Of a stretch of DNA of 64,000 bases, positions 56,540 through 64,000 are shown piece after piece. Positions within the stretch are counted from its first letter, which is position 1; each line of letters begins with the position of its first letter. A model generated the notes under the pieces. It ran no database searches and had not been told where the DNA came from. It was given only the letters and a program-made list of their open reading frames with translations. The stretch is taken from positions 1-64,000 of the forward strand of contig NZ_LMJA01000030.1 of assembly GCF_001428895.1 (NCBI RefSeq), written 5' to 3'. Both the position numbers and the translations under genes were made by a program. Origin of the DNA: Mycobacterium sp. Root265 (GTDB lineage Bacteria; Actinomycetota; Actinomycetes; Mycobacteriales; Mycobacteriaceae).

Positions 56540-58030
56540 GTGACTTACACGCAGAAGTGGCAGACCATCCCTGAGATGGTCTTGAGCGTCGGCGACCGCT
56601 TCGGTGATTCCGAAGCGGTCGTCGACGGATCGTTGCGACTCAGCTATGTCGAACTGGCGCAGCGGGTTCGGCGCGCTGCCGGTGCCTTCGCCGAGTTCGG
56701 CGTCACCAAGGGCGACCGGGTCGCGATCTGGGCGCCCAACTCCGCGGCCTGGCTGATCGCCGCGTTCGGCGCCGTCACCGCCGGCGCAGTGGTGGTCCCG
56801 GTGAACACCCGGTTCAAGGCCGAAGAGGCCGCCGACATCATCACCCGTAGCGGCGCCAAGGCGGTCCTGGTCCAAAACGGCTTCCTGGGACAGGATTTCA
56901 GCGTCCCCGAGGGCGTCCCGGCGATCGAGATCACCTCGGACTTCCTGGAGAGCGGGCAGCCCTACGAGGCGCAGGGCCTGCTGGGCACCGATATCGCCGA
57001 CATCATCTACACCTCCGGCACCACCGGCCGGGCCAAGGGCGTGATGATGAATCACGAACAGACGCTGCGGCTCTACACCGAGTGGTGCGATCTGGCCGAC
57101 CTGCGCGAGGGCGACCGCTACCTGATCGTCAACCCGTTCTTCCACACCTTCGGCTACAAGGCCGGCTGCATCTCCTCGCTGATCCGCGGCGCCACCATCC
57201 TGCCGGTTCCGGTGTTCGACGTTCCGGCCGTCGTGGACCTCATCGAGACCGAACGGATCACCATGCTGCCGGGCGCGCCGACGCTGTATCACTCACTGCT
57301 GGCGGTGCCCGACAAGCATCGGCTGGCGACCCTGCGCGCCGGGGTCACCGGAGCCGCCGACATCCCGGTGGAGCTCATCCGCCGGGTGCACGAGGAACTG
57401 CCGTTCCAGACCCTGGCGACCGGCTACGGGTTGACCGAGGCCGGCACGGTCACCCTGTCGCGTCCCGGCGACTCGTTCGAGGACATCGCGACCACGGCGG
57501 GCAAGCCCTGCGACGGTGTCGAGGTGCGTATCGCCGAGGACGAAGAGGTGCTGGTGCGCGGATACACCGTGATGCAGGGCTACCTGGATGATCCGGTGGC
57601 CACCGCGGAGACCATCGACGCCGACGGGTGGCTGCACACCGGGGATCTGGGCGCCTTCGATGAGGCCGGACGGCTCAAGATCGTCGGCCGCAAGAAGGAC
57701 ATGTTCATCGTGGGCGGCTTCAACGCCTATCCGGCCGAGATCGAGGGCTTCCTGCTCGAGCACCCGGCAGTGCGCCAGGTCGCGGTCATCGGCGTGCCCG
57801 ACGAGCGGATGGGCCAGGTGGGCAAGGCCTTCGTGGTGTTGGGCACCGGAGCGAGCGAAGCGACGGGGGCAGGCGACGGTGACGGCTTCGCCGAGACCGA
57901 TCTGATCGCCTGGAGCCGGGACCGGATGGCCGGGTATAAGGTGCCGCGGTACGTAGAGTTTCTGGATGAGCTGCCCTTGAATGCCACGGGCAAGGTGATG
58001 AAGGATCGCCTTCAGGATCTCGCCCGCTGA
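56540..58030 (+). CDS. Acyl-CoA synthetase (FadD3-like)
   Basis: An AMP-forming acyl-CoA ligase of 496 residues with YTSGTTGRAKGVMM, ATGYGLTEAG, LHTGDLGAFDEAGRLKIVGRKKD, and C-terminal Lys in NATGKVMKD. Layout and motifs resemble FadD3, the ligase for the steroid-ring propionate HIP, but the family also includes other ring-acid and fatty-acid ligases. GTG 56540 is nine bases after the amidohydrolase stop. A loop near residue 437 contains GASEATGAGDGDG, encoded by a GCGAGCGAAGCGA string like the intergenic spacers at 16921 and 34811, probably an inserted linker. Confidence 0.9.
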   Translation: MTYTQKWQTIPEMVLSVGDRFGDSEAVVDGSLRLSYVELAQRVRRAAGAFAEFGVTKGDRVAIWAPNSAAWLIAAFGAVTAGAVVVPVNTRFKAEEAADIITRSGAKAVLVQNGFLGQDFSVPEGVPAIEITSDFLESGQPYEAQGLLGTDIADIIYTSGTTGRAKGVMMNHEQTLRLYTEWCDLADLREGDRYLIVNPFFHTFGYKAGCISSLIRGATILPVPVFDVPAVVDLIETERITMLPGAPTLYHSLLAVPDKHRLATLRAGVTGAADIPVELIRRVHEELPFQTLATGYGLTEAGTVTLSRPGDSFEDIATTAGKPCDGVEVRIAEDEEVLVRGYTVMQGYLDDPVATAETIDADGWLHTGDLGAFDEAGRLKIVGRKKDMFIVGGFNAYPAEIEGFLLEHPAVRQVAVIGVPDERMGQVGKAFVVLGTGASEATGAGDGDGFAETDLIAWSRDRMAGYKVPRYVEFLDELPLNATGKVMKDRLQDLAR

Positions 58031-58044
58031 GCGGACGCACAGCA

Positions 58045-58061
58045 CGGAAATATCGTTTCCG
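58045..58061. terminator. Weak hairpin after the second acyl-CoA synthetase
   Basis: A 6-base stem CGGAAA/TTTCCG with a five-base loop, 15 bases after the stop. It is too short to be a convincing terminator and is listed as the only candidate in this gap. Confidence 0.3.
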
Positions 58062-58124
58062 CAGGAAAAGCGTTGTTTCTGGGCGAATCGGCGATGCGGT
58101 ATCGTCGAGTGAATAGTCGAATTT

Positions 58125-58139
58125 GATAACGCCATTCTC
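58125..58139. promoter_or_regulatory. GAGAAT-N3-ATTCTC-type operator (GATAACGCCATTCTC)
   Basis: The right half is perfect and the left half has two changes. It lies 20 bases upstream of the Mce-associated gene at 58160, linking it to the same candidate regulon. Confidence 0.45.
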
Positions 58140-58159
58140 GTTTGGCGCAGGAGGTCATG

Positions 58160-58987
58160 ATGCCGACCCGGAAGCGTGGGCAAGCGTCGTCGCCGGACGC
58201 CGATCAGGCGGACGTCGCGGATTTGTCCGCCGAGGAGGCGGAGGCGCTGGCCGCTGCCGCCGAGGCCGAAGCGGCTGCTGCCCGTGCCCGGGCCAATGTG
58301 CTCAGGGTGCAGCAGGCCAAAGCCGAACAGACTCAAGCCCGACAGGAGTCTGAGGCCGCGGCCGAGGTGGCCGCGGATGACGGCGCCGAGGATGCCGCTG
58401 TCGAGGACGTCGCTGTCGAGGACGTCGAGGACATCGACGATGCCGAGGCCGCGGACGATCTCGACGGGGAAACGACGCCCGGGCGCCGCCGCGCACGAAT
58501 CGCGACCATCGCGAAGTACGCCGCGGTGATCCTGGCGGTCATCGGCATCGCCGCACTGGCCAGTACCAGTGCCTGGATCGTGGTCAAGCACCGCCAAGCC
58601 GAGCATCAGCGCGATCTCAGCGCCCAGTTCTCGGCCGCCGCCCGTCAGGGTGTGGTGTCGTTGATGTCGCTGGACTTCAACCGCGCCAAGGAAGATGTGC
58701 AGCGCATCGTCGACAATTCCACCGGTCAGTTCCGCGAGGATTTCCAGAACCAGGCCGAAGAGTTTGCGAAGGTTGCCGAATCCTCGAAGGTCGTCACCGC
58801 GGCGAACGTCACCGCCACCGCGGTGCAGACGATGACCGAGGACACCGCCGACGTGCTCGTCGCGGCGGCCTCGACCATCACCAACGCCCAGGGCGCCAAG
58901 GAAGACCCGCGCAGCTGGCGGCTCATCGTGAGCGTGGCCCGCGACGGCGATCAGATCAAGATGGCGAAAGTTGAGTTTGCGCCGTGA
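58160..58987 (+). CDS. Mce-associated membrane protein (Mam)
   Basis: A Mam-family protein of 275 residues. A long acidic, alanine-rich cytosolic N-terminus (about 1-110, with repeated VEDVAVEDVED) precedes one membrane helix (about 117-140, YAAVILAVIGIAALASTSAW). A periplasmic domain follows (about 145-275, RDLSAQFSAAARQGVVSLMSLDFNRAKEDVQRI), the SnoaL-like fold seen in Mam proteins. ATG 58160 has AGGAGG five bases upstream; ATG 58157 is adjacent. Mam proteins stabilise Mce importers and usually follow mceF; here they lie 12 kb away, behind a GAGAAT-type site. Confidence 0.88.
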   Translation: MPTRKRGQASSPDADQADVADLSAEEAEALAAAAEAEAAAARARANVLRVQQAKAEQTQARQESEAAAEVAADDGAEDAAVEDVAVEDVEDIDDAEAADDLDGETTPGRRRARIATIAKYAAVILAVIGIAALASTSAWIVVKHRQAEHQRDLSAQFSAAARQGVVSLMSLDFNRAKEDVQRIVDNSTGQFREDFQNQAEEFAKVAESSKVVTAANVTATAVQTMTEDTADVLVAAASTITNAQGAKEDPRSWRLIVSVARDGDQIKMAKVEFAP

Positions 58988-59625
58988 CCGTGAAGAACGA
59001 AGAAGAACTGTTGACCGCTGTCGAGATCGACACCGAGGACAGTCCCGAGGACGCCCTCACCGTTGATGAGCCGGCAGTGGCGACGGCCGGCGGACCGCCC
59101 GATCGACCGGCCGGACCCGCCCGCCGCGTGTTGCAGGGTGCCGCGCGCTTCTGGGTGGCCATCACATTGGTGGTCTTGCTCGCAATCACCGGAGGCGTGA
59201 CCGCGTGGCTGTACTTCACCCAGTACAAGCCCGATCAGGCCACCGGGACCGCCGCAGCCGACACCGCGCTCATCGCCGCCAAAGACGGAACCGTTGCGCT
59301 GCTGTCGTACTCGCCGGAGACGCTCAACGACGACTTCACCAACGCCAAGACCCATCTCACCGGCGATTTCCTGAACTACTACAACCAGTTCACCGAGCAG
59401 ATCGTCACGCCCGCGGCCACCAAGAAATCGGTCAAGACGAGCGCGGCGATCGTCAATGCCGCAGTGGCCGAACTGCATCCCGAGTCGGCAGTGGTACTGG
59501 TGTTCCTGAACCAGACCACCACCAGCACCGAGAACCCAGACGGATCTTTTTCCACCAGCGCCGTCAAGGTCGGCCTGACCCGGGTGAACGATGACTGGTT
59601 GATCTCGTCCTTCGACCCGGTGTAG
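58984..59625 (+). CDS. Mce-associated membrane protein (Mam)
   Basis: A second Mam protein of 213 residues with a cytosolic acidic start, one helix at about 57-77 (FWVAITLVVLLAITGGVTAWL), and a periplasmic domain (LIAAKDGTVALLSYSPETLNDDF) ending in WLISSFDPV, the usual Mam C-terminus. GTG 58984 overlaps the preceding stop by GTGA. It has the same topology as its neighbour, so the pair probably forms a heterodimer alongside an Mce channel, most simply the one encoded at 36-46 kb. Confidence 0.9.
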   Translation: MTVKNEEELLTAVEIDTEDSPEDALTVDEPAVATAGGPPDRPAGPARRVLQGAARFWVAITLVVLLAITGGVTAWLYFTQYKPDQATGTAAADTALIAAKDGTVALLSYSPETLNDDFTNAKTHLTGDFLNYYNQFTEQIVTPAATKKSVKTSAAIVNAAVAELHPESAVVLVFLNQTTTSTENPDGSFSTSAVKVGLTRVNDDWLISSFDPV

Positions 59626-59628
59626 CCG

Positions 59629-60645
59629 TTGCCCGCACCGACCTCTCCTGCCGACCTGGTGCTCTCCGGCGGCGGGGTCAAGGGGGTCGGTCTGATCGGC
59701 GCCGTGGTCGCGCTGATGGACGCGGGCTACCGGGCGCAACGCGTCTCGGGGACCTCTGCGGGTTCCATCGTGGGGGCGATCGTGGCCGCTGCGGGTGGGC
59801 GGCTCTCCGGTCCGGAATTCAAAGACCTTGCGCTGGAACTGAAATACCGGAAGTTCCGGGACCCTGGGCTCGTCGGGCGGCTACCCGTCATCGGGCAGCC
59901 ACTGGCGCTGGTGCGGGGCCGCGGTATCTACAAGGGCGATTACGCCCACGACTGGCTACGCGGGCAACTCGCGAATCTCGGGGTCCGCACCTTCGGTGAC
60001 CTTGCCATCGCGGACGCCGAACTGCCGCCCGAGCAGCGCTACGCGCTGGTGGTCACCGTCGCCGATGTCACGACCGGCCAGCTGGTGCGACTGCCCTGGG
60101 ACTACCGCAGGGTCTACGGCATGGACCCGGATGAGCAGTCGGTGGCCGACGCGGTCCGCGCCTCGATGTCGATCCCGTTCTACTTCCGGCCGGTGACGCT
60201 GACCGACGCCGCCGGGCGCACCTCGACCCTGGTCGACGGCGGTCTGCTGTCCAACTTCCCGATCGACTCGCTGGACCGTATCGACGGCGGTGCCCCGCGG
60301 TGGCCGAGCTTCGGCGTCACGGTGCTGCCGAATCTGCCGAATGACACCGATCATCTGCTGCCGGCCTGGGGCCCGTTGCGCCGTCTGCTGCCGTCACGGA
60401 TGCTCGACGACGTCATCACCACCGTGCTGGTGGGCCGCGATCAGGCCTATCTGAACCAGCCCTGGGTGAGCGCCAGGACGGTGCGTGTCGACTCGACCGA
60501 GGTGGGGTTCCTCGATTTCGGTATCAGCGATACCGAGGTCGAGGCGCTGTACGCGAACGGATACTCCGCCGCGCAGGATTTCCTGGACGGCTGGAACTGG
60601 GAGGCCTACCTCACGCGCTTCCGGTCGGCCCGCCCGTTACATTGA
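59629..60645 (+). CDS. Patatin-like phospholipase/esterase
   Basis: A patatin-like lipase of 338 residues with the oxyanion GGGVKGVG at about residue 14, the nucleophile GTSAGS (Ser at about 44), and the catalytic Asp in VDGGLLSNFPID. It is a Ser-Asp dyad enzyme acting on acyl esters of lipids. The start is TTG 59629, three bases after the second Mam gene, so it may be cotranscribed with the Mam genes. It has no signal peptide. Confidence 0.9.
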   Translation: MPAPTSPADLVLSGGGVKGVGLIGAVVALMDAGYRAQRVSGTSAGSIVGAIVAAAGGRLSGPEFKDLALELKYRKFRDPGLVGRLPVIGQPLALVRGRGIYKGDYAHDWLRGQLANLGVRTFGDLAIADAELPPEQRYALVVTVADVTTGQLVRLPWDYRRVYGMDPDEQSVADAVRASMSIPFYFRPVTLTDAAGRTSTLVDGGLLSNFPIDSLDRIDGGAPRWPSFGVTVLPNLPNDTDHLLPAWGPLRRLLPSRMLDDVITTVLVGRDQAYLNQPWVSARTVRVDSTEVGFLDFGISDTEVEALYANGYSAAQDFLDGWNWEAYLTRFRSARPLH

Positions 60646-61277
60646 CCACGGTGAAACTCTCAGCGATCCTGCCGCTACCGGTGTCGGTGGCCCGGCACCC
60701 GGAATCGGTGTTCACCCCTGTCGAGGGGGAACCGGTACTGGTGCGGATCGTGCGCGCGCTGACCGCAGAGGTCGGCGCGGTGCTGGTGCCGACCGACGAT
60801 GCCCTGTTCGAGCAGGTGCGCGCCGTGCTGGCAGGGTTACCGGCTCGCGTGCTCGCGGCAGGCGAAAACCGCAGCACCGCAGATTGTCTGACGGCGACGG
60901 TGTCCCACCTGTCGGCGTCGGGCGCGACCCATGTGCTGGTGGCTGATCACCGGCATCCGGTGCTGTCGGGCGATCTGGTCGCCCGTGTCATCGCGGCACT
61001 GGCAGACGGCGCAGAACTGGTCGTCCCGGTGCTTCCGGTCACCGACACCGTGAAAAGTGTTGACGGGCAAGGCGTCATCCGATCCACGGTGGACCGCTCC
61101 GAGCTGAAGATCACCCAGTATCCGTACGGTGCCGCGGTGGCCAGGCTGGGCGATCTGCCCGCGGTGTTGAGCGCCGGAGCCGACCTGGTGTGCGTCGCCG
61201 GCGATGCGGACGCGATCTCGTTCGACCTGCCCGACGATGCGCCGCTGCTGGAAGCGGTCATCGCCTGTCGGCGTTGA
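60642..61277 (+). CDS. Degenerate IspD-like nucleotidyltransferase
   Basis: A 211-residue protein that aligns with IspD (methylerythritol-phosphate cytidylyltransferase). VVPVLPVTDTVKSVDGQGVI matches the VVPVLPLSDTIKAVD segment of mycobacterial IspD, and AADHR-like HVLVADHRHP corresponds to the VHDAAR region but lacks its Asp and Arg. The N-terminal GxGxR-K triphosphate loop is missing. It therefore probably does not carry out the cytidylyl transfer, although substrate change is possible. TTG 60642 overlaps the patatin stop; GTG 60651 is an alternative. Its end overlaps the converging IspD gene by 20 bases. Confidence 0.65.
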   Translation: MTTVKLSAILPLPVSVARHPESVFTPVEGEPVLVRIVRALTAEVGAVLVPTDDALFEQVRAVLAGLPARVLAAGENRSTADCLTATVSHLSASGATHVLVADHRHPVLSGDLVARVIAALADGAELVVPVLPVTDTVKSVDGQGVIRSTVDRSELKITQYPYGAAVARLGDLPAVLSAGADLVCVAGDADAISFDLPDDAPLLEAVIACRR

Positions 61278-61989
61278 CCGTTCCCGCCAGCAGGTGCTCG
61301 GCCAGCCGAATGTCCGGCGGGTAGGTCACCTTGAGATTGGTTGCGGCGCCGGGGAACACCCGCACCTCAAGATCGGTGAAATGCTGTACGCACGCCGAGG
61401 TGTCGGTGCCGTCGAACGCCTCGTCGGCGGCGCGCCGATAGGCCTCGAGCAACGGGGCGGCGCGAAAGGCCTGCGGGGTCTGCACGCGTACCAGGTGCTG
61501 GGTCAACGGGTCGAACCCGCCGCCCCGGCGCGGCCGGGCCAGGGCCGTCGCCGCCACCGCGGGCACCGCGCCGCCGTGGCTGCGGGCGGTGTCGAGTGCG
61601 GCCCGCATCAGATCCGGGCCCGCCAGCGGCCGCGCAGCATCGTGGATGAGCACGACGTCCACGGCACCGTCCTCGATATCTGCGGCGATGTGGCGCAGCA
61701 CGTTGAACTCGGACTCGTGGCGGGTGTCGCCGCCCTCGACGAGTTCCACCGGGACACCGGGCAGGTCGTCGCTCAGCGCGCGGGCCGCCACCTCGCGCTC
61801 GCCGCGCCGGTGCACCAGGATGACCCGGCCGATCTCCGCGGTGTCGGCCACCGCCCGCACCGACCAGGACAACATCGATCTGCCGGCCAGCCTCAGATAG
61901 GCCTTGTTGCCGTCGGCTCCGACCCGCGAACCGATCCCGGCCGCCAGCACGACACCGACCGCGGTCCGGGAGTCCGCTGCTGAAGGCAC
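61258..61989 (-). CDS. ispD: IspD-family cytidylyltransferase
   Basis: An IspD homologue of 243 residues. The nucleotide loop is LAAGIGSRVGADGNKAYLRL, including the conserved Arg and Lys, followed by LIHDAARPL and RVQTPQAFR. It would make CDP-methylerythritol in isoprenoid synthesis. It is divergent from the LtrA gene and converges on a degenerate relative. The usual mycobacterial ispD neighbours (carD, ispF) are absent, so this may be a second copy rather than the essential enzyme; the symbol is tentative. The start is GTG 61989. Confidence 0.75.
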   Translation of the reverse strand: MPSAADSRTAVGVVLAAGIGSRVGADGNKAYLRLAGRSMLSWSVRAVADTAEIGRVILVHRRGEREVAARALSDDLPGVPVELVEGGDTRHESEFNVLRHIAADIEDGAVDVVLIHDAARPLAGPDLMRAALDTARSHGGAVPAVAATALARPRRGGGFDPLTQHLVRVQTPQAFRAAPLLEAYRRAADEAFDGTDTSACVQHFTDLEVRVFPGAATNLKVTYPPDIRLAEHLLAGTVNADRR

Positions 61990-62059
61990 CCGCTCACGCT
62001 AGCCTGTCTGGTCGGCATGTCGGCGCCGCGCGGCACCGACGGGGGAGAGGATTCACCAG

Positions 62060-63325
62060 GTGAGCATTTCGGCACCACAACCTTCGGTTCCTGCCCGGGC
62101 GCACCGCCTGACCAAGATGGCCGGCCGCGATCCGCACGAACCGCACCGGGTGTCCAGCCCCCTGGAACTGCTCTTCGACCTCACCTTCGTGGTGGCGTTC
62201 GGCGTGGCCGCATCGGAGTTCGCGCACGCGATGGCGGCGGGGCATGTGGTGGTGGGACTGGCCGGGTTCGGGTTTGCGATGTTCGCGGTCTGCTGGGCCT
62301 GGATCAACTTCACCTGGTTCGCCTCGGCGTACGACACCGATGACTGGGTGTACCGGCTGATGACCATGCTGCAGATGGTCGGCGTGCTGATCCTGGCGCT
62401 CGGCATTCCGGACATGTACGCCTCGCTGGAACACGGCGGGCACGTCGACAACACCGTGATGGTGGCCGGGTATGTCGTGATGCGGGTCGCCATGGTGGGG
62501 CAGTGGCTGCGCGCCGCTCGGCAGGACCCGCCGCGGCGCCGCGCCTGCCTCACCTACGTCGCAGCCATCCTTGTCGCCCAACTTGGTTGGATCGCAGCGA
62601 TTTTCGCACACACGTCGGTTTTGGTGACGCTGTTGATCGTGGTCGTGCTGATCGGCGTGGAGATGCTCGGACCGGTGATCGCGGAGCGCCGGGCCGGCGG
62701 TACCCCCTGGCATGCCCACCACATCTCCGAGCGCTACGGCCTGATGGCGATCATCGCGCTGGGCGAGGGGGTGGTCGGCACCGTGGCGACCCTGTCGGCG
62801 GTGGTCCACGACCATGGCTGGACGACGGACGCGATCCTGGTGGCGCTGGCCGGTACCGGACTGACCTTCGGCATGTGGTGGCTGTTCTTCATGGTGCCCT
62901 CGGCCGAGCTGCTGCACGCCCACCGCGAGACGTCGTTCTGGTTCGGCTATCTGGCGATCGTGTTGTTCGGTGCGATCGTCGGCACCGGTGCCGGCCTGCA
63001 CGTGGCGGCCTACTACCTGGAAGAGCATTCCGAACTCGGGTCGGTGGGCACGGTGCTGTCGGTGGCGATACCGGTGGCGGGCTATATCGGACTGATCTAC
63101 CTGCTGCACTCGCTGTTGCTGCGCAGCGTCAATGCGGTGCACCTGCTGCTCGCGGCGCTGACGGCGGCCGTTCTGGTGGGTGCGGTGCTGCTGGCGCTCT
63201 CGGGTGTCTCGATGGCGATCTGCCTGGTCGTCGTCACGGCGGCGCCCGCGGTGGCGGTGATCGGTGACGAGTGGGTCGGTCACCGGCGGACGGCGGCCGC
63301 GGTCGCCGCCCGGATCGGGGCTTAG
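62060..63325 (+). CDS. Low-temperature-requirement A (LtrA) family membrane protein
   Basis: An integral membrane protein of 421 residues with ten or more helices. It has the LtrA opening (SSPLELLFDLTFVVAFG), the WAWINFTWFASAYDTDDW segment, and HHISERYGLMAIIALGEGVVG, all conserved in the family. The function of LtrA is poorly known. GTG 62060 is used (GGGGGAGAGG upstream, rather far). Its stop overlaps the stop of the converging MFS gene by three bases. It shows no link to the catabolic genes. Confidence 0.88.
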   Translation: MSISAPQPSVPARAHRLTKMAGRDPHEPHRVSSPLELLFDLTFVVAFGVAASEFAHAMAAGHVVVGLAGFGFAMFAVCWAWINFTWFASAYDTDDWVYRLMTMLQMVGVLILALGIPDMYASLEHGGHVDNTVMVAGYVVMRVAMVGQWLRAARQDPPRRRACLTYVAAILVAQLGWIAAIFAHTSVLVTLLIVVVLIGVEMLGPVIAERRAGGTPWHAHHISERYGLMAIIALGEGVVGTVATLSAVVHDHGWTTDAILVALAGTGLTFGMWWLFFMVPSAELLHAHRETSFWFGYLAIVLFGAIVGTGAGLHVAAYYLEEHSELGSVGTVLSVAIPVAGYIGLIYLLHSLLLRSVNAVHLLLAALTAAVLVGAVLLALSGVSMAICLVVVTAAPAVAVIGDEWVGHRRTAAAVAARIGA

Positions 63326-64000
63326 CGTCCGGCAGGCTCGAAGGTCTCCAGCAGCGAACGTTGCTGCTCGGCCTTCATCAGGCGCCGGGCCTTGCGCCGG
63401 GTGATCAGGATGCCGATGACGGCCAGCACCCACACCACGTACTGCAGCGTCCACGCCAGCCGGAACGAGTCCGTCGAGTAGCCGCCGGCGGCGTCGAGGA
63501 TCCAGCCCATCGCCTGCATCAGCAGCAGTGAGGCCAGGAAGCCGCCCATGTTGACGAAGCCCTGCGCGGTGCCAAGGGTCGCGCTCGGATTGAACGTGCG
63601 GGCGAAATCGAAGCCGACCATCGAGCCCGGACCGCCGACGGAGATGATCACGACGAGCAGCACCAGCAGCCACAGCGGTGCCCGGCCGGGGAGGGCCAGC
63701 ACGATTGTCCAGATGAGCGCATTGCTGCCGATGATGGCCAGCACCATCATCGACCGCTTGTGCGGGTAGCGGCCGGTGAGGATGCCGAGCACGACCCCGG
63801 CCGAGATCGCCGTCACCACCGAGATGGTCAGCAACATGCCGGCCACGCCCCGGGTCTGGCCCTGCGCGGTGGTGATGTAGGGGACACCCCACATCAACGC
63901 GAAGGCGGTGACCGAGAACTGGGTGCCCATGTGGGTGAAGAAGCCGAGCCGGGTGCCCGGGCGCATCCAGACCGTGCGCAGGCTCGCCATGGTGTCGTGG
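63322..64000 (-). CDS. MFS transporter, C-terminal part (cut by the window edge)
   Basis: The reading frame stays open to the window end on the minus strand. The 222 residues from Met at 63990 contain about six membrane segments and fit the C-terminal half of a 12-helix MFS transporter (LGFFTHMGTQFSVTAFALMWG, GILTGRYPHKR between helices, GFDFARTFNPSATLGTAQGF). Upstream codons continue in frame, so that Met is probably internal and the gene begins outside the window. The substrate is unknown. Confidence 0.85.
   Translation of the reverse strand, partial: HDTMASLRTVWMRPGTRLGFFTHMGTQFSVTAFALMWGVPYITTAQGQTRGVAGMLLTISVVTAISAGVVLGILTGRYPHKRSMMVLAIIGSNALIWTIVLALPGRAPLWLLVLLVVIISVGGPGSMVGFDFARTFNPSATLGTAQGFVNMGGFLASLLLMQAMGWILDAAGGYSTDSFRLAWTLQYVVWVLAVIGILITRRKARRLMKAEQQRSLLETFEPAGR

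Noticed and set aside
53679-57292. Minus-strand frames of 486 and 658 residues opposite the acyl-CoA synthetases and amidohydrolase
   Set aside because: Same codon-bias shadow; the plus-strand proteins have complete family motifs and ribosome-binding sites.
63322-64000. Truncated MFS transporter as a pseudogene
   Set aside because: The frame is open to the window edge and the missing half simply lies outside.

Overview
The window is high-GC actinobacterial DNA, almost certainly from a fast-growing Mycobacterium (Mycolicibacterium). The reasons are a complete yrbEAB-mceABCDEF importer operon with Mce-associated membrane proteins, a mycofactocin-type SDR, an F420-type luciferase-like oxidoreductase, a hemophore-like secreted protein, five P450s with single-cluster ferredoxins, and many ATGA/GTGA gene overlaps. 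No rRNA, tRNA, CRISPR array, insertion sequence or phage gene was seen. No gap between genes exceeds 300 bases; the longest (24313-24576, 27165-27410, 1-241, 9034-9273, 30650-30888, 49019-49233) are described under the regulatory entries or neighbouring genes.

Layout. 0.2-8 kb: a TetR gene, an LLM oxidoreductase, a P450 beside a SnoaL/epoxide-hydrolase-like gene, then quinone-oxidoreductase-like, phosphotransferase-like, acyl-CoA dehydrogenase and TetR genes in one minus-strand block. 8-14 kb: an emopamil-binding-protein-like membrane protein divergent from a P450-ferredoxin-DUF1330 operon, a DUF559 gene flanked by two related hairpins, and a second P450-ferredoxin-hydrolase operon. 14-24 kb (minus strand): two beta-hydroxyacid dehydrogenases, hydrolases, a DUF35-thiolase fusion, a ferredoxin, a stand-alone NuoF-like flavoprotein, a Rieske protein and two amidohydrolases. 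24.5-30.7 kb: an acyl-CoA dehydrogenase pair, a hemophore-like protein, and a P450-ferredoxin-SDR-SDR operon. 30.9-46.6 kb: one long plus-strand operon, ALDH - CoA-transferase - OB-fold protein - thiolase - yrbEA/B - mceA-F - two small exported proteins. 46.6-53 kb: exported proteins, a P450 divergent from a TetR gene, and a membrane oxidase-like set (subunits III and IV plus a tandem pair of unknown membrane proteins). 53-60 kb: enoyl-CoA hydratase, two acyl-CoA synthetases, an amidohydrolase and two Mce-associated proteins. 60-64 kb: patatin, two IspD-like genes, LtrA and a truncated MFS gene, which look like ordinary chromosome.

How it fits together (inference). The gene set reads as a catabolic island for a bulky hydrophobic cyclic substrate of the sterol or terpenoid type: Mce import, P450 hydroxylation fed by dedicated ferredoxins, alcohol and aldehyde oxidation, CoA activation, side-chain or ring beta-oxidation, and thiolytic or retro-aldol cleavage. 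The strongest unifying evidence is a recurring palindrome, GAGAAT-N3-ATTCTC and near matches. It sits in front of the EBP-like/P450 pair, the amidohydrolase and FadE operons, the SDR/P450 operon, the ALDH-mce operon, the enoyl-CoA hydratase/acyl-CoA synthetase pair, the third amidohydrolase and the separated mam genes. This suggests one undescribed regulon spanning about 49 kb. Two of the P450 genes carry a different shared operator (GCACCTGC-TTA-GCAGGTGC). The true substrate cannot be read from the sequence.
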